A stretch of 15,659 nucleotides of DNA from Spirochaetia bacterium (GCA_900770075.1 CAAGIZ010000195.1:1-15659); one strand, 5' to 3'. Shown: positions 6,859-13,835, counted from the first letter of the stretch. Notes: generated by a model not told the origin, from the letters alone. Numbers and translations: made by a program.

Positions 6859-8949
6859 ATGAAGACAAAAGATATTGAGACTTTTGTATTTAATGGAAAA
6901 AATTACAATTTGCTTTCCCGAAATTTTCAGGATGCCTTTTTTGATTTGGGTTTTTTGACTTTCCGCTATTACCCGGAAGAAAAACTTTTGATTTCCTCTG
7001 ACCGGTTTGTTGAAGTTTGTCAGGTGCAGAAGTTCTTTTCGGATATGCCTGCCAGTTTTGCAGACAGTTTTATAGCCGAAACAGAAAAGAAGTATTTTTT
7101 TAAGTTTTGGGAAGAACTTGAAGAGGGTGGAAAGAAGGTTTCTGGAGTTTTTGAAAACCGGGATAAAAAAAGATTCCGAATTACCGTTGTTCCAAGCGAG
7201 TGGAATTCCAAGGGAAAGCTTGAAACGGTCTTTGGTTTTGTTGAGGACGTGGAAAATGAAATGCGTTCCGACAGGCTTTTTAAGTCTCTGGCAAAGGATT
7301 ACGGCAGCATTTACTACATTGATGTTGAAAAAAATGTCGTTGTGCCCTACAGGATAAGTGATGACATCCAGCGGGAATACGGAAATTCAATCCGGGAAAA
7401 TCCCGATTACTCTACGCTTATCGAAGAATACATAAAAAATACGGTAGTTCCTTCCGAGCAGGAGGAGATGAGGAAAATCTGCTCTTTAAAAAACATTGCT
7501 GAAATTTTTAAGGAAAAGGACATAATCCTCCACGATTATCACGGCGTAAGGGACGACAAGGTGATTTACTGCCGCCTGAAATTTGCCAAACTATACGAAG
7601 GAAGCCAGTTTTCTGACTTTATGATGGCTTTTTCGGACATGACCAAGGCAAAAACTTACGAAATAGAGCACCTTGCCTACGTGGATCAGGTTACCGGCGG
7701 ATACAATTACAACTATTTTAAGGTGAAGATGCTGGAAATAAGCCGGCCGGGCTTTATGGTGTCCATGGACATTCACCAGTTTAAACTGGTAAACCAGATT
7801 TGCGGCATTGCTATGGGAGATAAGGCTCTTAAGGAAATCTGGAAGCTGATTGTCGCTCATCTGAGGAAGGACGACATTGCAGCCCGCGTAAATGCAGACC
7901 ACTTTATTATCTATGCGCCGGATTACGACGAAGACGGGATTAAGAAAGAAATTGAAGAGGTAACGGAAGAACTTTCCAAACTTTCCATAAAGATAAGATG
8001 CCCCCGCCTGCAGCCGTATTTTGGAATTGCACGGTGGAATCCGGGGCAGGCTATTGAGGAAGTTTACAGTTTTACGACCATTGCAAAGCACAGCATAAAA
8101 ACGGACAAAAACAGGAATTACCAGTTTTATTCCGATGAAGAAAGCCGGCAGATTATTGAACAGAAGCAGATGGAAGATAATTTTCCAGATGCAATTGTGG
8201 GCAAAAATTTTGAAGTATGGTATCAGCCGAAGGTTAATCCTGCCTGCGGAAAAATTGTCGGTGCGGAAGCCCTGGTGCGCTGGCGGCGTTCAAACGGAGA
8301 ACTTATTCCTCCGGGAAAGTTTATTCCGGTTTTTGAGCAGGACGGTTTAATCCGGATTCTTGATGAGTACATCTTTGACCACGTATGCCGGTTTATAAAA
8401 AACAGAATTGACAGAAAACTGCCTGTACTGCCTGTTTCTGTAAACCTTTCCAGAGCCAGTATCTGTTACGAAGGAATTGTGGAACAGTACGAAAAGATTG
8501 TAGAAGAGGTTGGAATAGACCCCCGGTATGTACCCATTGAAATTACTGAAACTGCGGCTGCCAGCAATTCGGACATTCAGGAAATTTCCAACGAGTTTTG
8601 CCGGCGGGGCTTTACCCTGTGCATGGACGACTTTGGTACAGGATATTCTTCCATTTCCCTGTTGAATTCCCTGCCTTTTGCAAACATTAAGCTGGACAAA
8701 ACCCTTATCGATACCATCGACGACGTAAAGGGGCTGAAATCCATTAAGCACATTATTGCCCTTTCCAAGGATTTGGGAATGACCATAACGGCTGAAGGCG
8801 TTGAGCATGAGTTCCAGAAAAATTCCCTGGTGGATTTAAAATGCGATGATATTCAGGGATTTTTCTACAACCCGCCGTTGCCGGAGGCTGAGTTTACAAG
8901 GCTTTTGTTGGAAAAAGACCTGGGCTGTGAACAGGCCGTTAAAAAATGA
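6859..8949 (+). CDS. PAS-like / degenerate GGDEF / EAL protein, likely c-di-GMP phosphodiesterase
   Basis: The 696-residue cytoplasmic protein has two PAS-like segments (about 20-130 and 145-265), a GGDEF-fold domain (about 270-430) and an EAL domain (about 440-690). In the GGDEF domain the active-site signature reads NADHF (345-349), so diguanylate cyclase activity is unlikely; it may bind GTP or regulate. The EAL domain looks intact: EAL (470-472), N529, EITE (561-564), DDFGTG (590-595), K611, AEGVE (645-649) and Q666. It should hydrolyse c-di-GMP to pGpG, lowering the second messenger that controls motility and attachment. No membrane segment is seen. AAGGGGA (6847-6853) is five bases before the ATG. 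The gene stands alone, with an 11-G tract upstream. Confidence 0.92.
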   Translation: MKTKDIETFVFNGKNYNLLSRNFQDAFFDLGFLTFRYYPEEKLLISSDRFVEVCQVQKFFSDMPASFADSFIAETEKKYFFKFWEELEEGGKKVSGVFENRDKKRFRITVVPSEWNSKGKLETVFGFVEDVENEMRSDRLFKSLAKDYGSIYYIDVEKNVVVPYRISDDIQREYGNSIRENPDYSTLIEEYIKNTVVPSEQEEMRKICSLKNIAEIFKEKDIILHDYHGVRDDKVIYCRLKFAKLYEGSQFSDFMMAFSDMTKAKTYEIEHLAYVDQVTGGYNYNYFKVKMLEISRPGFMVSMDIHQFKLVNQICGIAMGDKALKEIWKLIVAHLRKDDIAARVNADHFIIYAPDYDEDGIKKEIEEVTEELSKLSIKIRCPRLQPYFGIARWNPGQAIEEVYSFTTIAKHSIKTDKNRNYQFYSDEESRQIIEQKQMEDNFPDAIVGKNFEVWYQPKVNPACGKIVGAEALVRWRRSNGELIPPGKFIPVFEQDGLIRILDEYIFDHVCRFIKNRIDRKLPVLPVSVNLSRASICYEGIVEQYEKIVEEVGIDPRYVPIEITETAAASNSDIQEISNEFCRRGFTLCMDDFGTGYSSISLLNSLPFANIKLDKTLIDTIDDVKGLKSIKHIIALSKDLGMTITAEGVEHEFQKNSLVDLKCDDIQGFFYNPPLPEAEFTRLLLEKDLGCEQAVKK

Positions 8950-8952
8950 AAG

Positions 8953-8992
8953 GGTACCTCGAAAAACTCGTCTTTGTCGATTTTTTTCGGGG
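8953..8992. repeat. Family B repeat, copy B3 (palindromic form)
   Basis: GGTACCTC (8953-8960) is followed by GAAAAACTCGTCTTTG, TCGA and a T run (to about 8987). The leading GGTACCTC is the reverse complement of the GAGGTACC-type end seen in other copies, so this copy shows that the family B unit is an imperfect palindrome. It directly abuts family A copy A4 and begins just after the EAL stop codon, where the A-run/T-run hairpin could help end transcription. Confidence 0.55.
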
Positions 8993-9126
8993 ATGTACTG
9001 CGCGGGATTGGAGCAGCGCGAAGCGTTCGGCAAAAAGAGGCAGAGCCTCTTTTTGAGGAATGGAGCGAAAGCGGAACTGCGGAAAGCCCGTTTACAGTTG
9101 ATCCGCACCAGAAAATCTTTTTAAGC
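8993..9126. repeat. Family A element, copy A4
   Basis: The left block GGATTGGAGCAGCGCGAAGC (from 9005) carries small hairpin CGC-GAA-GCG (9017-9025). The middle is a perfect 11-bp hairpin CAAAAAGAGGC/GCCTCTTTTTG (9031-9055, loop AGA). The right block AGGAATGGAGCGAAAGCGGA (from 9056, through 9088) carries a GC-GAAA-GC mini-hairpin. Left and right blocks match copy A5 well, but the middle hairpin is unrelated. This fills the centre of the 316-base gap before pta; the remaining bases to 9265 are A/T-rich with no supported feature. Confidence 0.8.
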
Positions 9127-9265
9127 CCCATTTGTCTATTTTTCTGCAAAGTGATAAAGTGAAATGATTCATTTTCTGTGAACCAATTTTTTAATGCTAG
9201 CACTGATTTTTCCGCTTTTGAAGAAATCAATGCTTCCTAAATTCATTGTTTATACGAGGAAAATT

Positions 9266-10291
9266 ATGGACTTTGTAAAAGATTTACGTGCAAAGGCAAA
9301 AGCTGCAGGAAAGACAATCGTTCTCTGCGAAGGTGAAGACAAACGCGTTGTGGAGGCGGCTTCGGTAGTTGTTAAAGAGGGAATTGCAAAAATAATCCTT
9401 CTTGGAAATGCAGACGAAATTGCAAAATTCGGTTTTGACATGTCTGGCGTAACCATCGTAGACCCGATGACTGATTCCAATGCTGACAAATATGCAGAAA
9501 TTCTTTACAAGGCACGGGAAGGAAAAATCAACAAGAAGACAGGGCTTCCTGAATATGCTGACGTTGCCGCTGCCAAGGCTGCTGCCCTTAAAGATTACAC
9601 CATGTACGGTGCGCTGATTTTGAAGGCCGGAGATGCTGACGGTTTTGTTTCCGGTGCCTGCCACTCTACTGCCAACACTTTAAGACCGGGACTGCAGGTT
9701 ATCAAGACTGCTCCTGGAATCAAGACTGTTTCTTCCTGCTTTATAATGGTTGCTCCTGAAGGTGGAAATAAATATCTTTCTGACGGCATCGCTGTTTTTG
9801 GGGACTGTGCAATCAACATTGAACCTTCTGCTGAAGAACTGGCTGACATTGCCGTTGCTTCTGCTGAAACTGCAAAGGCAATCGCCGGTATTGAACCGAA
9901 AGTTGCAATGCTTTCTTTCTCTACAAAGGGTTCCGGCAACGACTCTAAATTCTACGACACTGTAAGCAAGGTTGCTCAGGCTGTAAAACTTGCCCAGGAA
10001 AAGGCTCCGGCTCTTGCTTTGGACGGCGAATTCCAGTTTGACGCTGCAATTGCTCCTGAAGTAGGCGAACTGAAGGCTCCTGGTTCTTCTGTTGCAGGTC
10101 ATGCAAATACTTTTATCTTCCCTAACATCAACGCCGGTAACATCGGTTACAAGATTGCTGCCCGCATGGGTGGATGGAAGGCTATCGGTCCTGTTTGCCA
10201 GGGTTTTGCTAAACCGCTGAACGATTTGAGCCGTGGATGCAACGTTGAAGAAATCGTTGATACTGTTGCTGTAACTGCCCTTCAGGCATAG
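9266..10291 (+). CDS. pta: Phosphate acetyltransferase
   Basis: The 341-residue protein is a single-domain phosphotransacetylase lacking the extra N-terminal domains of long enterobacterial Pta. It interconverts acetyl-CoA + phosphate and acetyl phosphate + CoA; with acetate kinase (not in this window) this yields ATP and acetate. Family signatures include GACHSTANTLRPGLQVIKTA and, near the C-terminus, FPNINAGNIGYKIAARMGG followed by IGPVCQGFAKPLNDLSRGC. GAGGA (9256-9260) is five bases before the ATG. An in-frame ATG at 9194 would add 24 residues that do not belong to the family. A perfect terminator begins at the stop codon, so the gene is likely monocistronic downstream. Confidence 0.96.
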   Translation: MDFVKDLRAKAKAAGKTIVLCEGEDKRVVEAASVVVKEGIAKIILLGNADEIAKFGFDMSGVTIVDPMTDSNADKYAEILYKAREGKINKKTGLPEYADVAAAKAAALKDYTMYGALILKAGDADGFVSGACHSTANTLRPGLQVIKTAPGIKTVSSCFIMVAPEGGNKYLSDGIAVFGDCAINIEPSAEELADIAVASAETAKAIAGIEPKVAMLSFSTKGSGNDSKFYDTVSKVAQAVKLAQEKAPALALDGEFQFDAAIAPEVGELKAPGSSVAGHANTFIFPNINAGNIGYKIAARMGGWKAIGPVCQGFAKPLNDLSRGCNVEEIVDTVAVTALQA

Positions 10292-10338
10292 AAAAAAAAC
10301 GGCTGTCTGATTGAAAAATGCGGACAGCCGTTTTTTTT
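10292..10338. terminator. Strong (bidirectional) terminator of pta
   Basis: Eight A then CGGCTGTC (10300-10307) pair with GACAGCCG (10323-10330) followed by eight T (10331-10338), directly after the pta stop. The A run makes it usable on either strand. Confidence 0.93.
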
Positions 10339-10352
10339 GCGGCGTCTGTAAC

Positions 10353-10380
10353 TTGATTTTAAAAAAGGTGTTTTTATAGT
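10353..10380 (+). promoter_or_regulatory. Sigma70-type promoter for lipoprotein gene 1
   Basis: TTGATT (10353-10358), a 16-base spacer and TATAGT (10375-10380). Transcription would start near 10387, leaving a 66-base leader that contains a family B core just before the gene. Confidence 0.6.
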
Positions 10381-10425
10381 CGGAAGGTTGGGAACTGTGT
10401 TAGTATCGAGGCTTAGAAGGTCGCA

Positions 10426-10439
10426 TTTTTAGAGGTTCC
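10426..10439 (+). repeat. Family B core motif, copy B4
   Basis: TTTTTAGAGGTTCC, the consensus core, ends 13 bases before the start codon of lipoprotein gene 1 and just upstream of its ribosome site AAAGG (10441-10445). The left half of the longer unit is not recognisable here. Confidence 0.55.
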
Positions 10440-10452
10440 TAAAGGTAAAATT

Positions 10453-11199
10453 ATGTTAAAAAAAATCACTGGAAAGGCGGCTTTTTTTGTTTTTCTGCCT
10501 TTTTTGTTTGCCAGCTGCGCTTCTGCAAAGTTTTCGCTTTCGGAAAGTGCTTCGCCTATTGCGATTTTGGGGGTGTCGGGGAACACTCATGTGCCGTATT
10601 ATTCCGAAGAAGTGCTGGATGACGAATACGGTGAAGAAGACGGTCTTTTGTCCAACGCTTTGAACGGTTTTTTGGGCAGGAACAATCCGGAAATTCAGAC
10701 TGCGGCTGACCGGGTGGACTATGCGGAGGATGCCTTCAGAAGGCTTGTTCCTGAGGCTACTGGAGTGGAAATTGTTCCGAAAGAAGTGGTTTTGAGTTCG
10801 CCGACATTTGAAAGCATCGGTAAAAACAGCGTTCTTTCGTATATAGATGTAAAAATCCGGGGAGAAGGCTACAAGACCATGGACGACATCGGTTCAAAAA
10901 AAGCCCGCCTGATTATGAAGGAAACTGGGGCCAAGAGCATTGTTTTTCTGGATTTTACGTTTAAAAAATATATAAAGGGTGACGGTCACAACCTGAAGGC
11001 TGATCTTGGTGCCATGGGAATTATGAACGTGCTGCTCTTCAATGAACAGGGTAAAAGGGTCTTTGAAGATGAATTTACCGTGATTTCTCAGGAATCTGTG
11101 GAAATGCGGATGACAAAATACGACAAGGATGCCATGGTTGAGCTGTTCCCTTCTGTAATCGATCAGCTTATAAACCAGTTTATCGTTAAATATTTTTAG
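10453..11199 (+). CDS. Putative lipoprotein, tandem paralogue 1
   Basis: The 248-residue protein has Lys residues at 3, 4 and 8, a hydrophobic stretch (9-20) and a lipobox FASC with C22 as predicted lipidation site; Phe at -3 is tolerated by spirochaete lipoprotein signals. The mature protein has no domain I recognise. It shares with the next gene CASAK after lipidation, a VSGN/VAGN turn, DPEI-like and DYAEDA (89-94) segments, and a C-terminal IDQLINQF. An acidic loop DDEYGEEDG (about 57-65) is specific to this copy. AAAGG (10441-10445) is seven bases upstream. It is likely anchored to the inner or outer membrane facing the periplasm. Function unknown. Confidence 0.85.
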   Translation: MLKKITGKAAFFVFLPFLFASCASAKFSLSESASPIAILGVSGNTHVPYYSEEVLDDEYGEEDGLLSNALNGFLGRNNPEIQTAADRVDYAEDAFRRLVPEATGVEIVPKEVVLSSPTFESIGKNSVLSYIDVKIRGEGYKTMDDIGSKKARLIMKETGAKSIVFLDFTFKKYIKGDGHNLKADLGAMGIMNVLLFNEQGKRVFEDEFTVISQESVEMRMTKYDKDAMVELFPSVIDQLINQFIVKYF

Positions 11200-11212
11200 G
11201 GAATGATGTAAA

Positions 11213-11395
11213 TTCCAGCCGTTGTGGCTTGCGGCTTTGCCTGCGGCAAGGATTGGAGCCACGCGAAAGCGTCTGGGGTGGCGGATTTTTCCGGCACCCC
11301 GGATGGAGCGGCAAGCGGAATGGCGGAAAGCCTGTTTTTGGGGTGCCTGGCTGCTGAGTTTGCGAGGCGGCCGGGTGCTCCAAAAGCCGCCCAAA
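11213..11395. repeat. Family A element, copy A5
   Basis: The left block GGATTGGAGCCACGCGAAAG (from 11250) carries small hairpin CGC-GAAA-GCG (11262-11271). The middle hairpin GGGGTG-G-CGGA/TCCG-G-CACCCC (11275-11300) has ten pairs around one internal mismatch. The right block GGATGGAGCGGCAAGCGGAA (from 11301, through 11332) matches A4. An additional hairpin precedes it (CTTGC/GCAAG, 11228-11250) and another may follow (GGCTGC/GCGGCC). It occupies nearly all of the gap between the two lipoprotein paralogues. Confidence 0.78.
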
Positions 11396-11408
11396 AAAGG
11401 AAAAAAAT

Positions 11409-12161
11409 ATGAAAAATACAAAAAAAAGTGTTGTTTTTGGAAAGATTTTGTTTTTGACGGGAGCTGTGGCTGTTGGGGCTGCACTTTCCGGCTGTGCTTC
11501 TGCGAAAATTGAAAAAGAAAGCATTTCTCCTGTGGCAGTTATAACGGTGGCTGGAAACAGTTCTTTGCCGTGGTATGTTATAAAAGATGGTGAAGAGCCT
11601 AAGGCAACCAAGGGTGTGCTGCAGAATGCCATAAATTCCAAGGTTTTTGAGGACGACCCGGAAATTGCCTCTGCATACAACCGGCTTGATTATGCTGAAG
11701 ATGCTTTGCGCAGAGTTTTAGGGGAAATTGCGGAAATTCAGTTTGTGGATAAGGCGGATGTGGTTTCTTCAAAAAAATATAAAATGATGTCGGAAGGTCT
11801 TTTGTCCGTAATGAACACCACAATCACTGCAACCGATTACAAGGATTTGCGCAGTCCGGGAAAGTACGACTTGAAAAAGCTTTTGGAAAGCGTTGGCGGA
11901 AAAGGCGGAGTGGTTCTGGAATTTGAGTTTTTTAAGAAGGCTGCTACCGGAAATACTATAAATGGAACTGTCTGCCCTTATGTAAAAATGAAGGCAAAAC
12001 TCTATGACCAGGAAGGAAAGGAAATAAAATACAAGACTTATACCCTGCAGGGTGCTGAAACCGTAAAAGTTTCCGGAAGAAAGTATGACCAGGAGGCTTT
12101 GGTGGGAATGTATCCTGAGATTATAGACCAGCTTTTGTCTCAGTTTGCAATGGATTTGTAG
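11409..12161 (+). CDS. Putative lipoprotein, tandem paralogue 2
   Basis: The 250-residue protein starts with a basic N-terminus, a hydrophobic segment (13-25) and a clear lipobox LSGC with C29. It aligns with the preceding product along its length: CASAK, SISPVAVITVAGNS, then DDPEIASAYNRLDYAEDA (DYAEDA at 94-99) and a closing YDQEALVGMYPEIIDQLLSQF. This is tandem duplication with strong divergence. AAGGA (11397-11401) is seven bases before the ATG. The two genes are separated by repeat A5 but share orientation. No enzymatic motif is seen; a periplasm-facing structural or binding role is possible but not shown. Confidence 0.86.
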   Translation: MKNTKKSVVFGKILFLTGAVAVGAALSGCASAKIEKESISPVAVITVAGNSSLPWYVIKDGEEPKATKGVLQNAINSKVFEDDPEIASAYNRLDYAEDALRRVLGEIAEIQFVDKADVVSSKKYKMMSEGLLSVMNTTITATDYKDLRSPGKYDLKKLLESVGGKGGVVLEFEFFKKAATGNTINGTVCPYVKMKAKLYDQEGKEIKYKTYTLQGAETVKVSGRKYDQEALVGMYPEIIDQLLSQFAMDL

Positions 12162-12240
12162 TTGAATCGGCGATTTGACCCGGCCTTTGTAATTTGACTG
12201 GCAATCTGCCCTACAATCTGCGGTTTGCAATGGATTTGTA
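12143..12240 (+). repeat. 18-base direct repeat copying the end of lipoprotein gene 2
   Basis: GTTTGCAATGGATTTGTA occurs at 12143-12160, covering the last codons of the lipoprotein gene, and identically at 12223-12240, 80 bases later. The second copy ends in TTGTA, which supplies the likely -35 of the hisA-hisIE promoter. Shorter echoes (ATTTGAC twice, CAATCTGC twice) lie between, suggesting local duplication. Confidence 0.75.
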
Positions 12241-12264
12241 AAAGAACGGTATTTTCGGTAGAAT
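12236..12264 (+). promoter_or_regulatory. Promoter of the hisA-hisIE fusion gene
   Basis: TTGTAA (12236-12241), exactly 17 bases, then TAGAAT (12259-12264, five of six matches). The expected start of transcription, about 12271, is only two bases before the ATG, so this promoter would make a nearly leaderless mRNA. The AGGG at 12265-12268 would then be useful only to read-through transcripts. Confidence 0.55.
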
Positions 12265-12272
12265 AGGGCATT

Positions 12273-13574
12273 ATGGTTATTGCTTCTATCGACATGAAAG
12301 ACGGACACGTTGTCCAGTTGAAAAACGGTAAGGATTTGGTTCTTCAGCGTGATGATGCTGATGCTTTGATTTCTGACTTTAACAGATACGGTGAAGTTGC
12401 CGTAATCGATCTTGATCAGGCTTTGCGCAATACCGACGAAAAGGGCAACACCAAAAATACTGCCCTTCTCAAGCAGATTTTACGGAAGGGTAATGTCCGG
12501 GTTGGCGGTGGAATCCGCTCTGTAAAAAAAGCCAGGGAACTCATAAGCCTTGGGGCTGAAAAGGTGATTATCGGTTCGGCTGCCTGGAATGTGAATGTAA
12601 AAGACGGAAAGTCTTTCCTTAACGAAGAATTTTTGCAGGAACTCTGCGATGCCATCGGAAGGCAGAGGGTAATCATCTCTGTGGATGCCATTCACGGTAA
12701 AATTGCGGTGAAGGGCTGGACTGAAACAGTTGATGTTCCTCTGGTGGAAGGTGCAAGGCAGGCGGAAAAATACTGCTCTGAGCTTTTGTTCACCTGTGTG
12801 GAAAAAGAAGGCTGTATGCAGGGGACGGATATGGAAGCCTGCCGGGCTTTGAGGGCTGCCGTAAGCTGCCGTCTTGTGGTTGCCGGCGGTGTAAATTCCC
12901 TTGAACAGATTGTGGAACTGGAAAAAATCGGATGCGACGTTCAGCTAGGAATGGCTCTTTACACAGGGGTGGTAAACCTGAAAGATGCCTTTATAAACTG
13001 CCTTAACTACGAAAAGGCCGGAGGTCTTATTCCTGTTATTGCCCAGAGCCCTGCCGGCGAAGTGCTTATGATGGGTTATGCCAATAAAGAAGCTTTTGAA
13101 AAATCTTTTGAAACAGGGCGGCTTACTTTCTTTAGCAGGACAAAAAACAGGCTCTGGACTAAGGGCGAAGAAAGCCACCACTACCTTGATTTGATAAAAA
13201 TGCGTGCCGACTGCGACAGGGACACGGTTCTTGCCACTGTCTTTCCTAACGGCGGAGTCTGCCACACAGGCTCATATTCCTGTTTTACCAGTGAACCAGA
13301 CGCAAAATCCAACCTTGAAAGGCTCTATGCCACTGTTGCAGAGCGTTTTGCAAATCCACGGCCTGGAAGTTACACCGCAACTCTGGACGCCAAACGTGTT
13401 CGGGAAAAGGTTATGGAAGAGGCTGAAGAGCTTACAGACGAAGCCGAAACCCGGGAAGACGTAATCTGGGAAGCAGCCGACCTTGTTTATTTTATGAGCG
13501 TACTGATGTATAAAGAGGGCGTTACCTGGCAGGACGTTTACGACGAGCTGGACAGGCGCCACAAGGAAAAATAG
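12273..13574 (+). CDS. hisA-hisIE: HisA-HisI-HisE trifunctional histidine biosynthesis fusion
   Basis: The 433-residue protein joins three consecutive activities of histidine synthesis. Residues 1-240 are a HisA-type TIM barrel (phosphoribosylformimino-AICAR-P isomerase) with IDMKDG (D7), VRVGGGIRS and SVDAIHG (D138), the two expected catalytic aspartates. Residues about 250-340 are HisI (phosphoribosyl-AMP cyclohydrolase), with metal ligands DCDRD (D313, D315, D317; C314), C330 and C337. Residues about 345-433 are HisE (phosphoribosyl-ATP pyrophosphatase) with EEAEEL (382-387) and EAADLVYF (400-407). Reaction order is E, I, A, the reverse of the polypeptide order. AGGG lies four bases before the ATG. 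No other his gene is nearby. The domain assignments are secure; whether the isomerase domain is fully HisA-active is inferred. Confidence 0.92.
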   Translation: MVIASIDMKDGHVVQLKNGKDLVLQRDDADALISDFNRYGEVAVIDLDQALRNTDEKGNTKNTALLKQILRKGNVRVGGGIRSVKKARELISLGAEKVIIGSAAWNVNVKDGKSFLNEEFLQELCDAIGRQRVIISVDAIHGKIAVKGWTETVDVPLVEGARQAEKYCSELLFTCVEKEGCMQGTDMEACRALRAAVSCRLVVAGGVNSLEQIVELEKIGCDVQLGMALYTGVVNLKDAFINCLNYEKAGGLIPVIAQSPAGEVLMMGYANKEAFEKSFETGRLTFFSRTKNRLWTKGEESHHYLDLIKMRADCDRDTVLATVFPNGGVCHTGSYSCFTSEPDAKSNLERLYATVAERFANPRPGSYTATLDAKRVREKVMEEAEELTDEAETREDVIWEAADLVYFMSVLMYKEGVTWQDVYDELDRRHKEK

Positions 13575-13586
13575 GCGGGCTTTTTC

Positions 13587-13750
13587 TAGGGAAACACTGA
13601 ACACTGAATAAATCCTATTGAGGATTTTTCAGTATTAACCTTAAATGTAGCTAATTATCCGTAAGTCAAAGACTGTAAGTCGATGACTTACGGCAATTTG
13701 ACGGGAAGTGCTGATTAATCGCTTCAAAGTGTTAATTAGCACTTCCCTAG
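13587..13750. repeat. 164-base structured region with nested inverted repeats (leader RNA or MITE-like)
   Basis: It is bounded by an 8-base inverted repeat, CTAGGGAA (13587-13594) and TTCCCTAG (13743-13750). Inside are: hairpin ACTGAA-T-AAATCCT/AGGATTT-TTCAGT (13603-13633, one bulge); CCGTAAGTC (13659-13667) pairing with GACTTACGG (13685-13693), in competition with GTAAGTC (13675-13681) for the same partner; and GGGAAGTGCTGATTAA (13703-13718) pairing with TTAATTAGCACTTCCC (13732-13747), one G-T pair. GCTAATTA (13650-13657) can also pair with TAATTAGC (13733-13740). No gene is inside. It lies between the his fusion and the amino acid transporter. Confidence 0.7.
13618..13646 (+). promoter_or_regulatory. 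Possible promoter of the amino acid ABC transporter genes
   Basis: TTGAGG (13618-13623), 17 bases, TTAAAT (13641-13646); each matches consensus at four of six positions. It would give a leader of roughly 180 bases containing the alternative stems and the large hairpin at 13703-13747. Support is limited to hexamers and spacing. Confidence 0.35.
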
Positions 13751-13783
13751 GTTCCCAGAAAAAAAGGAAAGGCGGGCAATTAT

Positions 13784-13830
13784 CTCCGGCTGAGAGGTGT
13801 CCGCTGGTCAGTGCGGTCAGTCACTTGGAG
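13784..13830 (+). promoter_or_regulatory. Hairpins around the permease ribosome site
   Basis: CCGC/GCGG (13801-13816) forms an 8-base-loop hairpin that competes with AGTG/CACT (13811-13826). CTCC at 13784-13787 could pair with the ribosome site GGAG (13827-13830). GGTCAGT occurs twice (13806-13812 and 13815-13821). Translational control is conceivable, but stems are short. Confidence 0.3.
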
Positions 13831-13835
13831 CGGTT

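Noticed and set aside
13781..13800. CTGAGA resembling the THI-box (TPP riboswitch) motif before the permease
   Set aside because: The other conserved TPP riboswitch segments, such as the ACCTGATC region, are absent and the stems do not match; the downstream genes are amino acid transporters.
13760..13835. tRNA-like or T-box element before the permease
   Set aside because: There is no TTCGA-type T loop, no acceptor stem and no T-box signature.
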